DNA of 64,000 nucleotides from the NCBI RefSeq assembly GCF_963678635.1, contig NC_087062.1, positions 70,897,345-70,961,344 on the forward strand. Reading direction: 5' to 3'. The stretch comes from Symsagittifera roscoffensis (Eukaryota; Xenacoelomorpha; Acoela; Convolutidae). Numbering within the stretch: position 1 is the first letter of the stretch; each line of letters starts with the position of its first letter. Both the position numbers and the translations under genes were made by a program. Shown one piece after another: positions 32,905 through 43,747 of this stretch. The notes below the pieces were generated by a model, which had not been told where the DNA came from, made no database searches, and saw only the letters and a list, made by a program, of their open reading frames with translations.

Positions 32905-33372
32905 ATGTCATTTAAAAATCTAGGAAACAAACAAACAATCGTTTTGCACAACTGTGAAATAGATAACAAAAAATACGACCTTGTAATCACACCTCACACA
33001 CAAACAGTTGGATATATTAGAACAAAACGACAAACACTAAAAAGGAAAATAATAACTAAACAAAGACAAATAACACGAAAAAGATTTTCCAAAAATAGAA
33101 ACGCATTCTCAGAATCAGAAGTCAGCAATTTAGACGAACTTTATAAATTAAAAGAATCCATTGATAAAAATTGCCCTATTCACGATCAATTATATTTTTC
33201 CGACTCAGAAACAACTTCAAATTCATCAAAAAGAGGAAAAAGAAGAATAAAAAAGCAATATAAACACAAACCAGTACACTTGTATAATTGGAATCAACCA
33301 ATTAGACACATCGATAATTACTTATTAACAGTCATTAAACAAAAAAATGAGCCAAACACACACTCCAAGTGA
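32905..33372 (+). CDS. Basic 155-aa ORF of the LTR element
   Basis: First sizeable ORF of the element, ending 26 bases into the next frame. It is strongly basic, with Arg/Lys clusters (KRQTLKRKIITKQRQ; KRGKRRIKKQYKHK) and an acidic Ser/Glu patch between (FSDSETTSNSS). I recognise no domain. The arginine-rich clusters could be nuclear-localisation or RNA-binding signals, as in regulatory proteins of complex retroviruses, but this is composition-based inference. It could also be an N-terminal gag segment made separately. Confidence 0.6.
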   Translation: MSFKNLGNKQTIVLHNCEIDNKKYDLVITPHTQTVGYIRTKRQTLKRKIITKQRQITRKRFSKNRNAFSESEVSNLDELYKLKESIDKNCPIHDQLYFSDSETTSNSSKRGKRRIKKQYKHKPVHLYNWNQPIRHIDNYLLTVIKQKNEPNTHSK

Positions 33373-33946
33373 AGATAGTCCAGACGATGACGATATCTAC
33401 CCCTTCTTAGTAGATGCACCCGATAATAGAGGACAGCATGATCTTTGTAAGAACTTTCTCCTAAATTTGTTTGAACCCGGAATTAGCCCATGTAAAACAG
33501 AGTTCCCAGATGTAAAAATAAAAAGACAGATTATTGATCCTTATCTGAAAGATATATGTAACTTAACACAACAATACGGAATCTACACCATAGAATTCAG
33601 CTCACCAAACCCGAATCACCGCAAATATGTAATTCAAACAGACGATCTTGATTTAGAATTTTCAAAAGTATTCTCAGAATATATAAAAAGTATACAATAT
33701 CATAACTCACAAAGAGCAAACTCCATATTTACTAATGAAGTTTTTGCAATAATATATAGTTATATTTCAATATTAGAAAACGAAAACCCAATCCCGCATA
33801 TCTCACCGAATGAGACATCCAAACATATAAAGGTACGACATGAAATCACACTATTTTCAACTTTTCTACATATAATTAAAGAAAAATTCACTAAAGATGA
33901 TGTTTCACAACATACAAAACATGACTTACAAAAAATTTTGGCATGA
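33347..33946 (+). CDS. gag: N-terminal part of gag (up to in-frame TGA)
   Basis: The 199-codon frame overlaps the basic ORF by 26 bases and stops at TGA 33944-33946. The same frame stays fully open from 33947 through to the next ATG at 34469 and on to 37825, so this is the N-terminus of one long gag-protease frame interrupted by a single stop. The region is acidic at the start (SEDSPDDDDIYPFLVD) and otherwise mixed alpha-helical; no named domain. Whether the TGA is a mutation or is read through is open. Confidence 0.6.
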   Translation: MSQTHTPSEDSPDDDDIYPFLVDAPDNRGQHDLCKNFLLNLFEPGISPCKTEFPDVKIKRQIIDPYLKDICNLTQQYGIYTIEFSSPNPNHRKYVIQTDDLDLEFSKVFSEYIKSIQYHNSQRANSIFTNEVFAIIYSYISILENENPIPHISPNETSKHIKVRHEITLFSTFLHIIKEKFTKDDVSQHTKHDLQKILA

Positions 33947-34468
33947 TTTATAATAGATTATTTCACACATAATATAGATTTAATTTCACAAGCAAGAAAA
34001 AATTTTAGACCCCAAAATTCAAACGATGATACCGCCATCACAGAACAATCGGACTACGTTTGGGACCCCGAATGGTGTCATTATGCATTCATAAATATCC
34101 CACAATCAATCTCAAGTCAGGCAATAAGTACAATATCTTATGTAAGAGATTATGTAAGGGTAATACCATTATCCATTGATGCAACACCATTAAACTACAA
34201 TACATTTTTACCCGATACGCGAAATAACAGTTTAAATTCGACCGTCATACACAATGAAAACCTTAATGGAACTAGGAACCTCACTCAACAAGATATTCAA
34301 ACACCATCACACTTCATAAATGAAGAAATTGTCCAAACAACAACTACACAACAAAGTATTTCACCAATACGTCCAAATTTAACAACACCAAGAAATACAA
34401 ATACTTCACTAGCACAAGTAACCTTACAGTCAACCGTTGAACCTTCGGTTGCTCCAAAATATTCACAA

Positions 34469-37400
34469 ATGGATTATCAAACATATAGACCCATGACAAT
34501 ACCGTCAAAAACACGCAGAACGTTCACAAGAAACACTTTTGCGGAACACAATTATAATTACGCACATTCATCAAAAACAAACTATCCCCCACGAAAAAAT
34601 AATAATAATCAGATCAGATCTCGATATTGGGATAACCCAATGGCAACAACCAACTCAGTAAATTTTCAAACTAATTCACATCCTCCACAGGATCGTAGTG
34701 AAAATTACCCATTCTTTCAACAGAATAAAAATAAAAAGCAAGCATCTCATCAAACGGATTATTTATCCTCTGATGATGATTATTTACAACCAGATATATT
34801 TGCACCATACACTCAAGAATATCGTGGACAAGGAGTGCAGAAACCGTATACATATCGTAGAATTTTTTCTCCACACCCAACAGATACACAAAATCAACAA
34901 CCAATACAAATGCAAAACCCAATTAATACACAATCTTTTCAACCAATTCAGCCACAAAACCCAATGATTACACACTCGTATCAACCAACACAAATGCAAA
35001 ATGAAATACCACTTCCATATTACCTTCAACAACACGAAATAACAAAAAATCAACTTTCAAATTTTTCACAAATGCCAAATGCCGCAGAATCATTACAAAT
35101 GACAATGAATCCATACCTTATGGGTGGATCATCAATAACATCAAACAAACCATTAATGGTATTCACAGGAACAGACCCTGAATATTCTGTAGAAGATGAT
35201 TTAAATGCAGTAACAGCAAATTTAATTTTAAATATAGGACCTGAACCAATTAATACGCCACTACATCAAAATTGGATACATCGACGCACAGCGTTGATAC
35301 AGACAACCTTAGACGGCGCAGCCCAAAAATGGTTTTCAGTATTGCCTATAGAAATAAAATCAAATTGGAAAAGATTTACACAAGAATTTTCAAAAATGTT
35401 TGACTTCGAAAGAAACAAACAACAACAAAGAGTTTTATGTAATGAAATTCGCAGATTACCAAATGAAACCATCAAACAATTAGCAGTACGTATCGAAACA
35501 CTAGTTCGAAAAGCATATTCATTAAATACACACGACTATAAAAACACAAAAATGACAGAAACCTTAATGATGACCTTAACACCTCAATTAAGGAAAATAG
35601 CAATAAAAAAGAGAGCATCCCATCCCTCCTCAATTCGAGTGCCCGATTTAGATTTTAGAAAACTAGTAGACAAACTAGAGCAAGCGGAAATCACAATGAA
35701 ACTTGAAGAAACAGAAAATATGAAATTACAATATATTAACCGAATTGAAACAAATACCACAAATATCAACAATATACAAGAATCAGATACAGACCTCGTT
35801 GAAAAAATCACTGAAATACTCAATATTTATGAAAAACACCCAAACTTTAAAGGCAAATTATCTTTCAAAAAATGGTGTAATTATTGCCGACGATACGGAC
35901 ATAGTATTTCTGAATGTAGACAAAAACAACAGGACAATCAAAACAAACCTCAAAAATATAAAGAACCAAATAAATCATTCTATCAATACATGAAGAAAGA
36001 TCAAAATCTACCAAACAAAAATGTATACAGCAACAACAGTTCAGGAAAACCACTTCCGAACAATACCAATTACACGAGAACCCAGTCACCATCTAACTCA
36101 AGTTATAGAGGAAGATCACCAGAACGAAGAAATACACAAAATTCGTCACAAAATCATTACAATAGACCAAATAGTCGAAATAACTACTCCAGATCAAATT
36201 CGAATACAACACAATTTGTTTCTAGATCTAATTCCCAATCAAGGAATAATTACTATCCAAACAATCAATCACGAAACTCATCATACAATAGAAATAGAAA
36301 CTACTCCAATAATCTAAATAGAAGTTATTCAAACAACCGAAACCAGAACTACCCGAACAATCGATCAAGGAATAACTCATATAACAGATCAAATTATAAC
36401 AGACCAAACAATAATTATCAAAACAGATCACGAAATAATTCACAAAATCGACATTCAAGTTATAATAATCGTTATAGAAATTATTCCCAATCACCACACA
36501 GGAATAATAACCATTATAATAATTCTAACAATCGCCACAGAAGTAGTACACCTAAACATCAAAGACATATTAATCAAGTACAATCAAATCCAGAAACAAC
36601 ATCAGACCCCCCAGGTATTGATGACACAGGAAATAACGAACTACAACTAAATCAAATAAACTGTGAATCATCAGATTCAGAAAGTGATACAGAAAACACT
36701 ATCTCCATAAATATGATAGCAGTCGAAAATGACTACGAACCTATTATATATGAACAACCTTTTTCATCACATATATATGAAAATCAATTAGAACTCCTTC
36801 ACAATTATTATATTGAACCCATCCATTCTACACAAACGGCACAAGAAACTAACGAAATCAACACTACAAATCAATCCAATGAAAATCAGAAAACAAAATG
36901 CTTGAATACAAATCACATCTATCAAAAAATACAAAAAGAACAACCCAAAGAAAAAATTTGGACAATACCATTTCTTTTAGAAAGTCCAAGAAACAAAGAA
37001 TTTCAACCACCAGATCTTGAAATTGATTTTTTAATTGATTCAGGAGCAGAATCAAACATAATAAACATTCCCACATGGAATGAAATAAAAACATTACACC
37101 CAAAACTAACACCTCTTGAAACCTCCAGTAAACTAGCAACAGCACAAGGATCAACATTGGTAAACTATGGAAAAATCCAATTATTTCTTCTCCCCACAAG
37201 AACAATAGAGCAAAATAAAATTTTAAATAAACCATTTAAACAAATATTTCATATCACTGATATTAAACACAATATCATTGGAATACCATTTATCTCTAAA
37301 TATATACCAACAATAAACATTTTGAATAGTAAAATATTAATCAAAGATAAATATACAAAAACAAAAGACACATCCCTAACATTTTTTCAAAGATTAAATA

Positions 37401-37825
37401 AACAACCACCATTCTTTTCAAAATTTTATCCAATATATAACCAACAAAGAAAACACCTGAAACCACTATCAGGAAACATATATAATTTTTCAATAAAACA
37501 AGTTCACCAATATGATAAAAAACAAAATAAACAACAACTCTATATGTCAGACTTTGATTTCAGACCTATTCATAAATTTTTCAAAATCACAATTTCATCC
37601 ATAAAATATTTGAAAAACTCGAATTCAGATTTTATTTCGTTACATGTATACAATAATACACCCTATCAAGTAACATTACCTTTAGGACTTTTGGGATATT
37701 GCGAAACCAACGCTACGATATCACCAGTACACGAAAAAGCATACCGCGTAAATAATATACTTCAGTTATTAGATATTTGTCAATCCACAATTCTTAATGA
37801 AGAATTAAGAATTATCCATAAATAA
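34469..37825 (+). CDS. gag-pro: Gag capsid, zinc knuckle and aspartic protease
   Basis: The frame is the same as 33347-33946. It opens with an Asn/Gln/Pro-rich stretch. A Ty3-type capsid region follows (about 35155-35700, GAAQKWFSVLP, FTQEFSKMF). Next is one CCHC zinc knuckle (35876-35917, CNYC-RRYGH-SISEC), then about 250 residues of Asn/Ser/Arg-rich low-complexity sequence resembling RS domains. The aspartic protease has the DSGA catalytic motif at 37037-37048 (LIDSGAESNIIN) and a HNIIGIPFISKY flap/C-terminal motif. Capsid assembles the particle, the knuckle binds RNA, and the protease would cleave the polyprotein. The RT frame overlaps its end by about 20 bases in the +1 frame. Confidence 0.8.
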   Translation: MDYQTYRPMTIPSKTRRTFTRNTFAEHNYNYAHSSKTNYPPRKNNNNQIRSRYWDNPMATTNSVNFQTNSHPPQDRSENYPFFQQNKNKKQASHQTDYLSSDDDYLQPDIFAPYTQEYRGQGVQKPYTYRRIFSPHPTDTQNQQPIQMQNPINTQSFQPIQPQNPMITHSYQPTQMQNEIPLPYYLQQHEITKNQLSNFSQMPNAAESLQMTMNPYLMGGSSITSNKPLMVFTGTDPEYSVEDDLNAVTANLILNIGPEPINTPLHQNWIHRRTALIQTTLDGAAQKWFSVLPIEIKSNWKRFTQEFSKMFDFERNKQQQRVLCNEIRRLPNETIKQLAVRIETLVRKAYSLNTHDYKNTKMTETLMMTLTPQLRKIAIKKRASHPSSIRVPDLDFRKLVDKLEQAEITMKLEETENMKLQYINRIETNTTNINNIQESDTDLVEKITEILNIYEKHPNFKGKLSFKKWCNYCRRYGHSISECRQKQQDNQNKPQKYKEPNKSFYQYMKKDQNLPNKNVYSNNSSGKPLPNNTNYTRTQSPSNSSYRGRSPERRNTQNSSQNHYNRPNSRNNYSRSNSNTTQFVSRSNSQSRNNYYPNNQSRNSSYNRNRNYSNNLNRSYSNNRNQNYPNNRSRNNSYNRSNYNRPNNNYQNRSRNNSQNRHSSYNNRYRNYSQSPHRNNNHYNNSNNRHRSSTPKHQRHINQVQSNPETTSDPPGIDDTGNNELQLNQINCESSDSESDTENTISINMIAVENDYEPIIYEQPFSSHIYENQLELLHNYYIEPIHSTQTAQETNEINTTNQSNENQKTKCLNTNHIYQKIQKEQPKEKIWTIPFLLESPRNKEFQPPDLEIDFLIDSGAESNIINIPTWNEIKTLHPKLTPLETSSKLATAQGSTLVNYGKIQLFLLPTRTIEQNKILNKPFKQIFHITDIKHNIIGIPFISKYIPTINILNSKILIKDKYTKTKDTSLTFFQRLNKQPPFFSKFYPIYNQQRKHLKPLSGNIYNFSIKQVHQYDKKQNKQQLYMSDFDFRPIHKFFKITISSIKYLKNSNSDFISLHVYNNTPYQVTLPLGLLGYCETNATISPVHEKAYRVNNILQLLDICQSTILNEELRIIHK

Positions 37826-39812
37826 TATAATAAGTAATGAAAAAAGAAATACAGATTATTTCACAAAAACCCCATATTTCAAACCTACATTCAACATAAA
37901 CAACTATACAGAGAATCAACAGAAATTTTTAACAATGTTTAACTTCCAACATTCACAAATAACACAAGACGAATTTGATAAGTTAGCCAAACAGCTAATA
38001 AAATATTCATCAGTCTATGCAACATCCAAATTTGATGTTGGCAAAATCAGTTCATCACTACATCTCCCATTAAAACCTGACGCAGTTTTCAAAAAACAAA
38101 GAGCAAGTAAAGTACCAATTCATTTACACGATAAAGTGAACAGATTACTCGATATTTTAGAACAATACAAAATTATATCACCGGTAAACAAAGAAGAACA
38201 ACCAAAAGGTAACACATTTAACAACCCTGTTATCATCCTAGCAAAAGGAGAATCATTAAAAATAGTTCTAGACGCTAGATATCTTAATTCACTAATAGAC
38301 GAATCAAAATGCAATTGGCCTATTGAACCAATACAAGTTATTTTAACAAAAATAAACGGAAAATACTTTACAACCGCAGATATGAATAGTGCATATAACC
38401 AAATGCCACTAGATGAATAATCGCGACGCTTAACACAATTTGTTATCGGAAATCAGCAATATGAATTCAACCGCCTATTCTATGGAATATCCATAGGACC
38501 AGCAGCATTTTCAGCTTTTATGAGTAAAATTGTTAGACCACTAATACTCAAGAAAAACGCAATCACCTATTTGGACGATGTTTTTATGCAATCACAGACA
38601 AAAGAAGAAATGTTTAATGTTTTAGAACACTATCACAAAATACTTCAGAACGAAAATCTGAAGGCCGCTCCCGACAAGTCACACTTCTTTTTAACACGAG
38701 TTAAATTCTTAGGACACAATATAGAAAGAAAAACAATCACTCCAATAAAATCACGCATTGATGCTATTCAGAAGCTCCAACCACCAACAAACAAAAAGAA
38801 AATCCAAGAATTCCTTGGAAAGTTAAATTTTTTAAGCAAATATGTCTATAAAATGCAATTATACCTAAGACCATTCTATAATATACTTAGACAACAAAAT
38901 AATTTTGAATGGAACACAGAACATCAAGCACGATTTGAAGAAATTAAAAAACTCTTAACTGAACAAATTTCGAATACAATTCCAGATCCAAATCAACCAT
39001 TCTATGCAATGTGCGATGCTTCGAATTTTGGCATCGGCGCAGCATTATTACAATCACACAATGGCACAAACAAAATGAATCTTATATCAGCAAATTCTCG
39101 ATTATTCACTCAAGCAGAGCTACGACTCTCAACTCTAATGAGAGAATGTACAGCCATAATATATACACTAACAGAGTATGAATTTCTGATACTTGGATCA
39201 AAACGTCCAACAGTTCTATTCACAGATCACAAACCAATCATTTTTCTCTTTACACAAAAATCTAATCCAAATCACCGAGTTTATAGATTTCAATTAATTC
39301 TAACGAAATTCCCAAACTTACATATAGTTTGGACAGCAGGAAAGAATCTTGCATTACCAGACACTTTAAGTCGAAATACACCACCTGAATTACTTACACG
39401 TAAAACTACAGTTGAAATACCCAAAAATATAAAATTTTACCTTGCAGAAAACGAAACATCACCCCGACTAGAATGCAAATATGCAGTAAAAACTGACGTT
39501 GAACAATCACAAATAAATAATCTACAACACTTCCCACTTTATTTAGATTGCCAAAATAACCACTACGAAGTTGATCTACTTGGAACATCAACTTTTAAAC
39601 CAATTCCATATTCACAATGGATAAAAAATAACACTCAACAAAAAAGAGTAAAACAACACCCGCATAAAAAAGACCTTTTTCCGTTAATTGAAAAAGAAAA
39701 TCTAACTGATAAAATAAATTTATCAGGACCGCAAACAAACGATTCAAAATACACAATAAATCAAGTTTTTGACCTCCATGACCACTTGATACAATTCCTT
39801 TATCTAAATTAG
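37806..39812 (+). CDS. pol: Reverse transcriptase and RNase H, with one in-frame stop
   Basis: The frame is open from about 37806 (first ATG 37935) and is +1 relative to gag. The RT palm begins with VIILAKGESLKIVLDAR and FTTADMNSAYNQMPL. A TAA at 38418-38420 interrupts it, and the same frame then continues with the expected RT sequence (RRLTQFVIGN, GISIGPAAFSAFM) and the catalytic YLDD at 38568-38579. RNase H follows with MCDASNFGIGAAL (Asp near 39015), MRECTA, FTDHKP and a C-terminal LPDTLSRN. Full domain order is therefore present. The frame ends with TAG at 39812. The next frame begins after two apparent frame changes (about 39785 and 39850). Confidence 0.8.
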
Positions 39813-39861
39813 AAATAGAAAACATTTTTCTCCCCCAACAGATAAAATTACAATTAATACT

Positions 39862-41598
39862 TTGAAACAATATCAAAATCTTGACCCAATAATTAGACAA
39901 CTAAAATCATGGCACAAATATAAAACTAAACCAGTAAAGGCAGATACAACAAAATTAGGAAATAAAACACTCCTCCGATATTTTCGAAAATTTAATAATA
40001 CAACAATTAATGAAAAAACAGACCTTCTAGAATACCAATTAAATGAATCTACAGTTCCCTGTCTCCCTTTAAGTATGATTTTCATAGCTTTTAATATCTC
40101 ACATACACAAAACATTAAAGGACACTCTGGATCAGAGAAAACATATTCAAATTTCATACAAAACTTTTGTTTTCCAAATGCACCAATTTGGATAAAAGTA
40201 CTATGCAATGATTGTATAGTATGTCAGCTAAATAAACCTTATCCAAATCAAAAACAAATAGCACAAAAACAAGACTTTAAAGGACAAAGTTTGTACTTTA
40301 ACCACCGTATTTCATTTGATACAAAAGGACCAATTTCACCATCATCCGAAGGAAACTCCTACATTATGGTAATTGTTGACGCATTTACACATTATGTAGC
40401 ACTTAACCCAGTACCACATTGTAACGCTTATTACGCTTACACAACACTTTATGAACACTGGATAGCCAAATTCGGACTACCAGAAATTTTAGTTACAGAC
40501 AACGGTACGGAATTCATAAATAATGAAATCATCACACTATGTCATTTATATAACATCAAACACAAACCACGTACATCTCACGCACCTTGGACAAACGGCT
40601 TAGTCGAAGGTATGAACCGTTCACTACAAGAATATCTTATATGTATCATCAATGGAAATGATACAAAATACACCGAATGGTCAGCAGATGTAAAACTATT
40701 TCCCTTAGCATATAATTCACAAATCACGACAACTCTAGGAATGTCACCATATGAAATGGTTTTTTATCAAAAGCCACGCAAACCAATTATGTTTACAGCA
40801 AACTCTCATAAAAATGCACAAAGTCATTGCCAACCGAATAAAGACTCAATTTGTTATAACCTACCTTTACACACACACGATGAAGATCATTTTCATCACC
40901 CACAAATTCTTAAATTAGCCTCCGGTACACACACCGAATGGATTTTAAACAGAGATAAAAAACACAATGAAATTTACCAAAAAGTACCAAATAATTTGTT
41001 ACAAAGGCAAAACATTAATGAACAAATAAATTCACGCTTTACACCAGCCTCTGATTTAAAAATTGGAACATTTGTTTTAATACCCAATTTTAACACTCAC
41101 AAAGGAATTTCAAAAAAATTACAACCCCTTCGTAAAAGACCATACCAAATAATTGCCAAACCCACTGATGTCACATATAAAATCACCGACTCAGACAAAA
41201 AAGAATTTGTTCAACATCGAAACAATCTATTACCTTATTACCCAAAAGAATACGCACTACGCGAACTAACTCAGTTATATTGTTTCACAGGTTTAAAAGT
41301 TATTCAAAATAACCCACATACGGAGAATAAAACAAAGGAACAACATGACATTCATCTCGAAAATCAAAATAAAAAATCAACCACAACAAAAAACAATACA
41401 AAAAAGCTAGATCAAAATATACCTCAAAAAGAAAGAAAAAATAGAAAATTGACAGAAAAAATAATACCCCAAGAACAAATCGACAAATCAGAACATAGAG
41501 AGTCATCACGACTTAGAAATCAACCACGTAAAAACTATAAAACATTCATTCCACAATCTAAAATATTAAAGAAAGTCGAATTTCAAAAACACCTTTAA
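39862..41598 (+). CDS. int: Integrase
   Basis: The frame is open from about 39808; no ATG precedes the conserved part, so it is probably made as part of a pol polyprotein. It has an HHCC zinc-binding region ending CNDCIVC (about 40205-40225). The catalytic triad is Asp in SFDTKGP (40318), Asp in VTDNGTEF (40498) and Glu in GLVEGMNR (40606), with 35 residues between the last two, the D,D35E spacing. The C-terminal part has FVLIPNF and a GPY-like RKRPYQIIAKP module, then a charged Lys-rich tail. Integrase inserts the cDNA. It is +1 from the RT frame; small indels, or an unrecognised recoding event, separate them. Confidence 0.8.
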   Translation: MKQYQNLDPIIRQLKSWHKYKTKPVKADTTKLGNKTLLRYFRKFNNTTINEKTDLLEYQLNESTVPCLPLSMIFIAFNISHTQNIKGHSGSEKTYSNFIQNFCFPNAPIWIKVLCNDCIVCQLNKPYPNQKQIAQKQDFKGQSLYFNHRISFDTKGPISPSSEGNSYIMVIVDAFTHYVALNPVPHCNAYYAYTTLYEHWIAKFGLPEILVTDNGTEFINNEIITLCHLYNIKHKPRTSHAPWTNGLVEGMNRSLQEYLICIINGNDTKYTEWSADVKLFPLAYNSQITTTLGMSPYEMVFYQKPRKPIMFTANSHKNAQSHCQPNKDSICYNLPLHTHDEDHFHHPQILKLASGTHTEWILNRDKKHNEIYQKVPNNLLQRQNINEQINSRFTPASDLKIGTFVLIPNFNTHKGISKKLQPLRKRPYQIIAKPTDVTYKITDSDKKEFVQHRNNLLPYYPKEYALRELTQLYCFTGLKVIQNNPHTENKTKEQHDIHLENQNKKSTTTKNNTKKLDQNIPQKERKNRKLTEKIIPQEQIDKSEHRESSRLRNQPRKNYKTFIPQSKILKKVEFQKHL

Positions 41599-42417
41599 TT
41601 TTATATTTCATAATCTTTGCACCTCTGAAATATTTTGAATTTTCATTTTTCAAAATAACATGCTGACAAATACACACAACTCTAGTTCATAATTAGCCAA
41701 TAGGATTCATCCAATCCGTCACCTTCTCTAACTATAGCACAAATCAACTAGACGAATGATATTAAAACTCCAGGCATATCTATAACTAAAACTTTGCGAC
41801 CTCCAGGTCAAGAATAAGCAAACCATTCCAACTTGACAACTAAAATAAATATCACCATAATATCATAACCCTCCCTTATCTAATAAACCAAAGATCAACA
41901 ATATTTCCCCAACTCAGACCTCAAATACCCCCAAACAAATATGTTAAATTAGCCTAAAGTAAAAGAACGACCATTTTAATTAGCCTAAAGTATAAAAATC
42001 TCAAAAATACCCCAGATAATTTGACAAATAAAAATAAAGAAAAAGAAGACCTCCCGATCACCATAAAATTTGCCCCCAACAATTTTTCACAAAACTCAAC
42101 CCACTTGTCAAAAAACCAATAAATAATCCGACCACACTTGAAAATTGCCCCAAACACCAAAAAATATTCGATCGAGAAGCCATTTCTTAAATGCTCTTCT
42201 CTCGACCAGTCAACATAATTCTTAACATTCTCATAAACTTTTTAACGATATTTAAACTTTTAATCATATTTCTTTTTGATACCTTTGAATCTTTTGTAAT
42301 AATCTGAATCATTTTTTGCAATATTTTTTTAATTTTCTATTCCATATTTGAACTATACCTCCAACTTTCGAAAGCTATTGAATATATCCACAGGTACTAT
42401 TCACAAAACTTATCTAA
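41599..42417 (+). other. Untranslated spacer between integrase and the env region
   Basis: No open frame of note. AATTAGCCTAAAGTA occurs twice (about 41946 and 41978). It likely contains the splice acceptor for a subgenomic env mRNA, but no single acceptor could be chosen. Confidence 0.35.
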
Positions 42418-42606
42418 ATGATACGAACCATTTTTAGTAGAACAGATATTTTTTTACTATTTGTAATTTTTATAACATTTCTATCATCCCTCATCTTGAC
42501 AATATGCAAATGTATAAAGAAAGCAATCATCACATTCGTCCTAGCAACAATCCTCCTAATTATTTTTCTAGAAGAATACTATAATAAACATAAATTTTTC
42601 CACTAA
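42418..42606 (+). CDS. 62-aa hydrophobic ORF (TM protein or leader)
   Basis: Short ORF with ATG. It has two strongly hydrophobic stretches (IFLLFVIFITFLSSLILTI and AIITFVLATILLIIFL) separated by CKCIKK. It could be an N-terminal signal-anchor of the Pro/Ser-rich frame that overlaps its last 32 bases in the +1 frame, or a small viroporin-like product. No family recognised. Confidence 0.4.
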   Translation: MIRTIFSRTDIFLLFVIFITFLSSLILTICKCIKKAIITFVLATILLIIFLEEYYNKHKFFH

Positions 42607-43747
42607 AAGAATAAATAAAAAACCATCAAAAACTGCTAACCAACAATCACTCAGTCAGTCTTCACCGACATCATCCCAAGATAACCCAACACCACCTTCA
42701 ACTACCCAAAACCCCCAAACATCCACACGAATTTCCTTTCAAGATAACCCATATACCTTTGAAGAACGACACGCTCGCTTATCTGAACCACTAGAACCAG
42801 TTCAACGACAAGCACCTCTAAGCGAACCAACATATAACTTATACCCAACACTACCACAAGAATTAAGTAGAATACGAAATCCTAGTCAAAACCAAAATAC
42901 AGTCGAAATAAATAGACAAATTATACATCCTCGACGAAACAGAAATTTTCAAACTCCCCGAGTTCATTTTGATATACCTCAATCCCCATCACAAAGTACT
43001 CCAGAAAACCCCATTGGTATATTACCAGAAACCCCTACGCTTCTTTCACAACGTAGCACCTCAAGCCTACCCTCAGATTACTTAGGTTCAACACCAACAT
43101 CTGAACAAATTCGTGAAAATCCCTTTAACCCCACAAACCAAACATCACGACTACCATATTGGACAACACATTCATTCACACAAGGTGAACCAAATTTAAT
43201 CAATGATCCAATAGATAACTCTACGGATACAAAAACATCCTCATCACTACCAGAAACATTATCACTACCATCAACACCATCAATAAGCCAGATTTCACCA
43301 CCGCCTTTTAACTTAAATTTTCCAAATAATCTCGACGCTAGATATCGAGAACAATCATCAACAAATATTCCTTTAAGACTAGACTGGAATACATTCACAG
43401 CACCTCCACCATTATTTGGACAACGCCCAGAAAGTAACCGACTCCACAACTGGGCACTTAATAGACTACAGTATCGACAAGACATCCACGAAGACATTCG
43501 TGATCATAACATCCAAATACTCCAACAAAATAGTCTACAATTAAAATTTGAAATCACGGTTAAACTAAACAACATTACTCAACATCCCTACCCATTAAAC
43601 CCACCAAATATAACAGCTCAATCACTACCACCACCATTTATAACAACTGAAGTAATATACAAATACGACAGATATACCAAAAAGACAATTGGTTACATCA
43701 CATTTTATAACCCATACTCAGGATTATCATACACATGTATATTCTAA
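42575..43747 (+). CDS. ATG-less Pro/Ser-rich ORF
   Basis: About 390 sense codons with no ATG; the frame opens after a TAG near 42572. The first two-thirds are Pro/Ser/Thr/Gln-rich (SSPTSSQDNPTPPSTTQ), and the end is more ordered (FEITVKLNNITQHPYP, GYITFYNPYSGLSYT). It overlaps the TM ORF (42575-42606, +1 frame) and the env-like start (43735-43747). The simplest idea is expression as an extension of the TM ORF by a +1 shift, or by splicing. It is clearly coding by composition, but its product is unknown. Confidence 0.55.
   Translation, partial: NTIININFSTKRINKKPSKTANQQSLSQSSPTSSQDNPTPPSTTQNPQTSTRISFQDNPYTFEERHARLSEPLEPVQRQAPLSEPTYNLYPTLPQELSRIRNPSQNQNTVEINRQIIHPRRNRNFQTPRVHFDIPQSPSQSTPENPIGILPETPTLLSQRSTSSLPSDYLGSTPTSEQIRENPFNPTNQTSRLPYWTTHSFTQGEPNLINDPIDNSTDTKTSSSLPETLSLPSTPSISQISPPPFNLNFPNNLDARYREQSSTNIPLRLDWNTFTAPPPLFGQRPESNRLHNWALNRLQYRQDIHEDIRDHNIQILQQNSLQLKFEITVKLNNITQHPYPLNPPNITAQSLPPPFITTEVIYKYDRYTKKTIGYITFYNPYSGLSYTCIF

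Noticed and set aside
36864-37235. Minus-strand frames within the retroelement (34671-46238)
   Set aside because: Antisense of gag, pol and env; hydrophobic composition is the complement of A-rich coding sequence.
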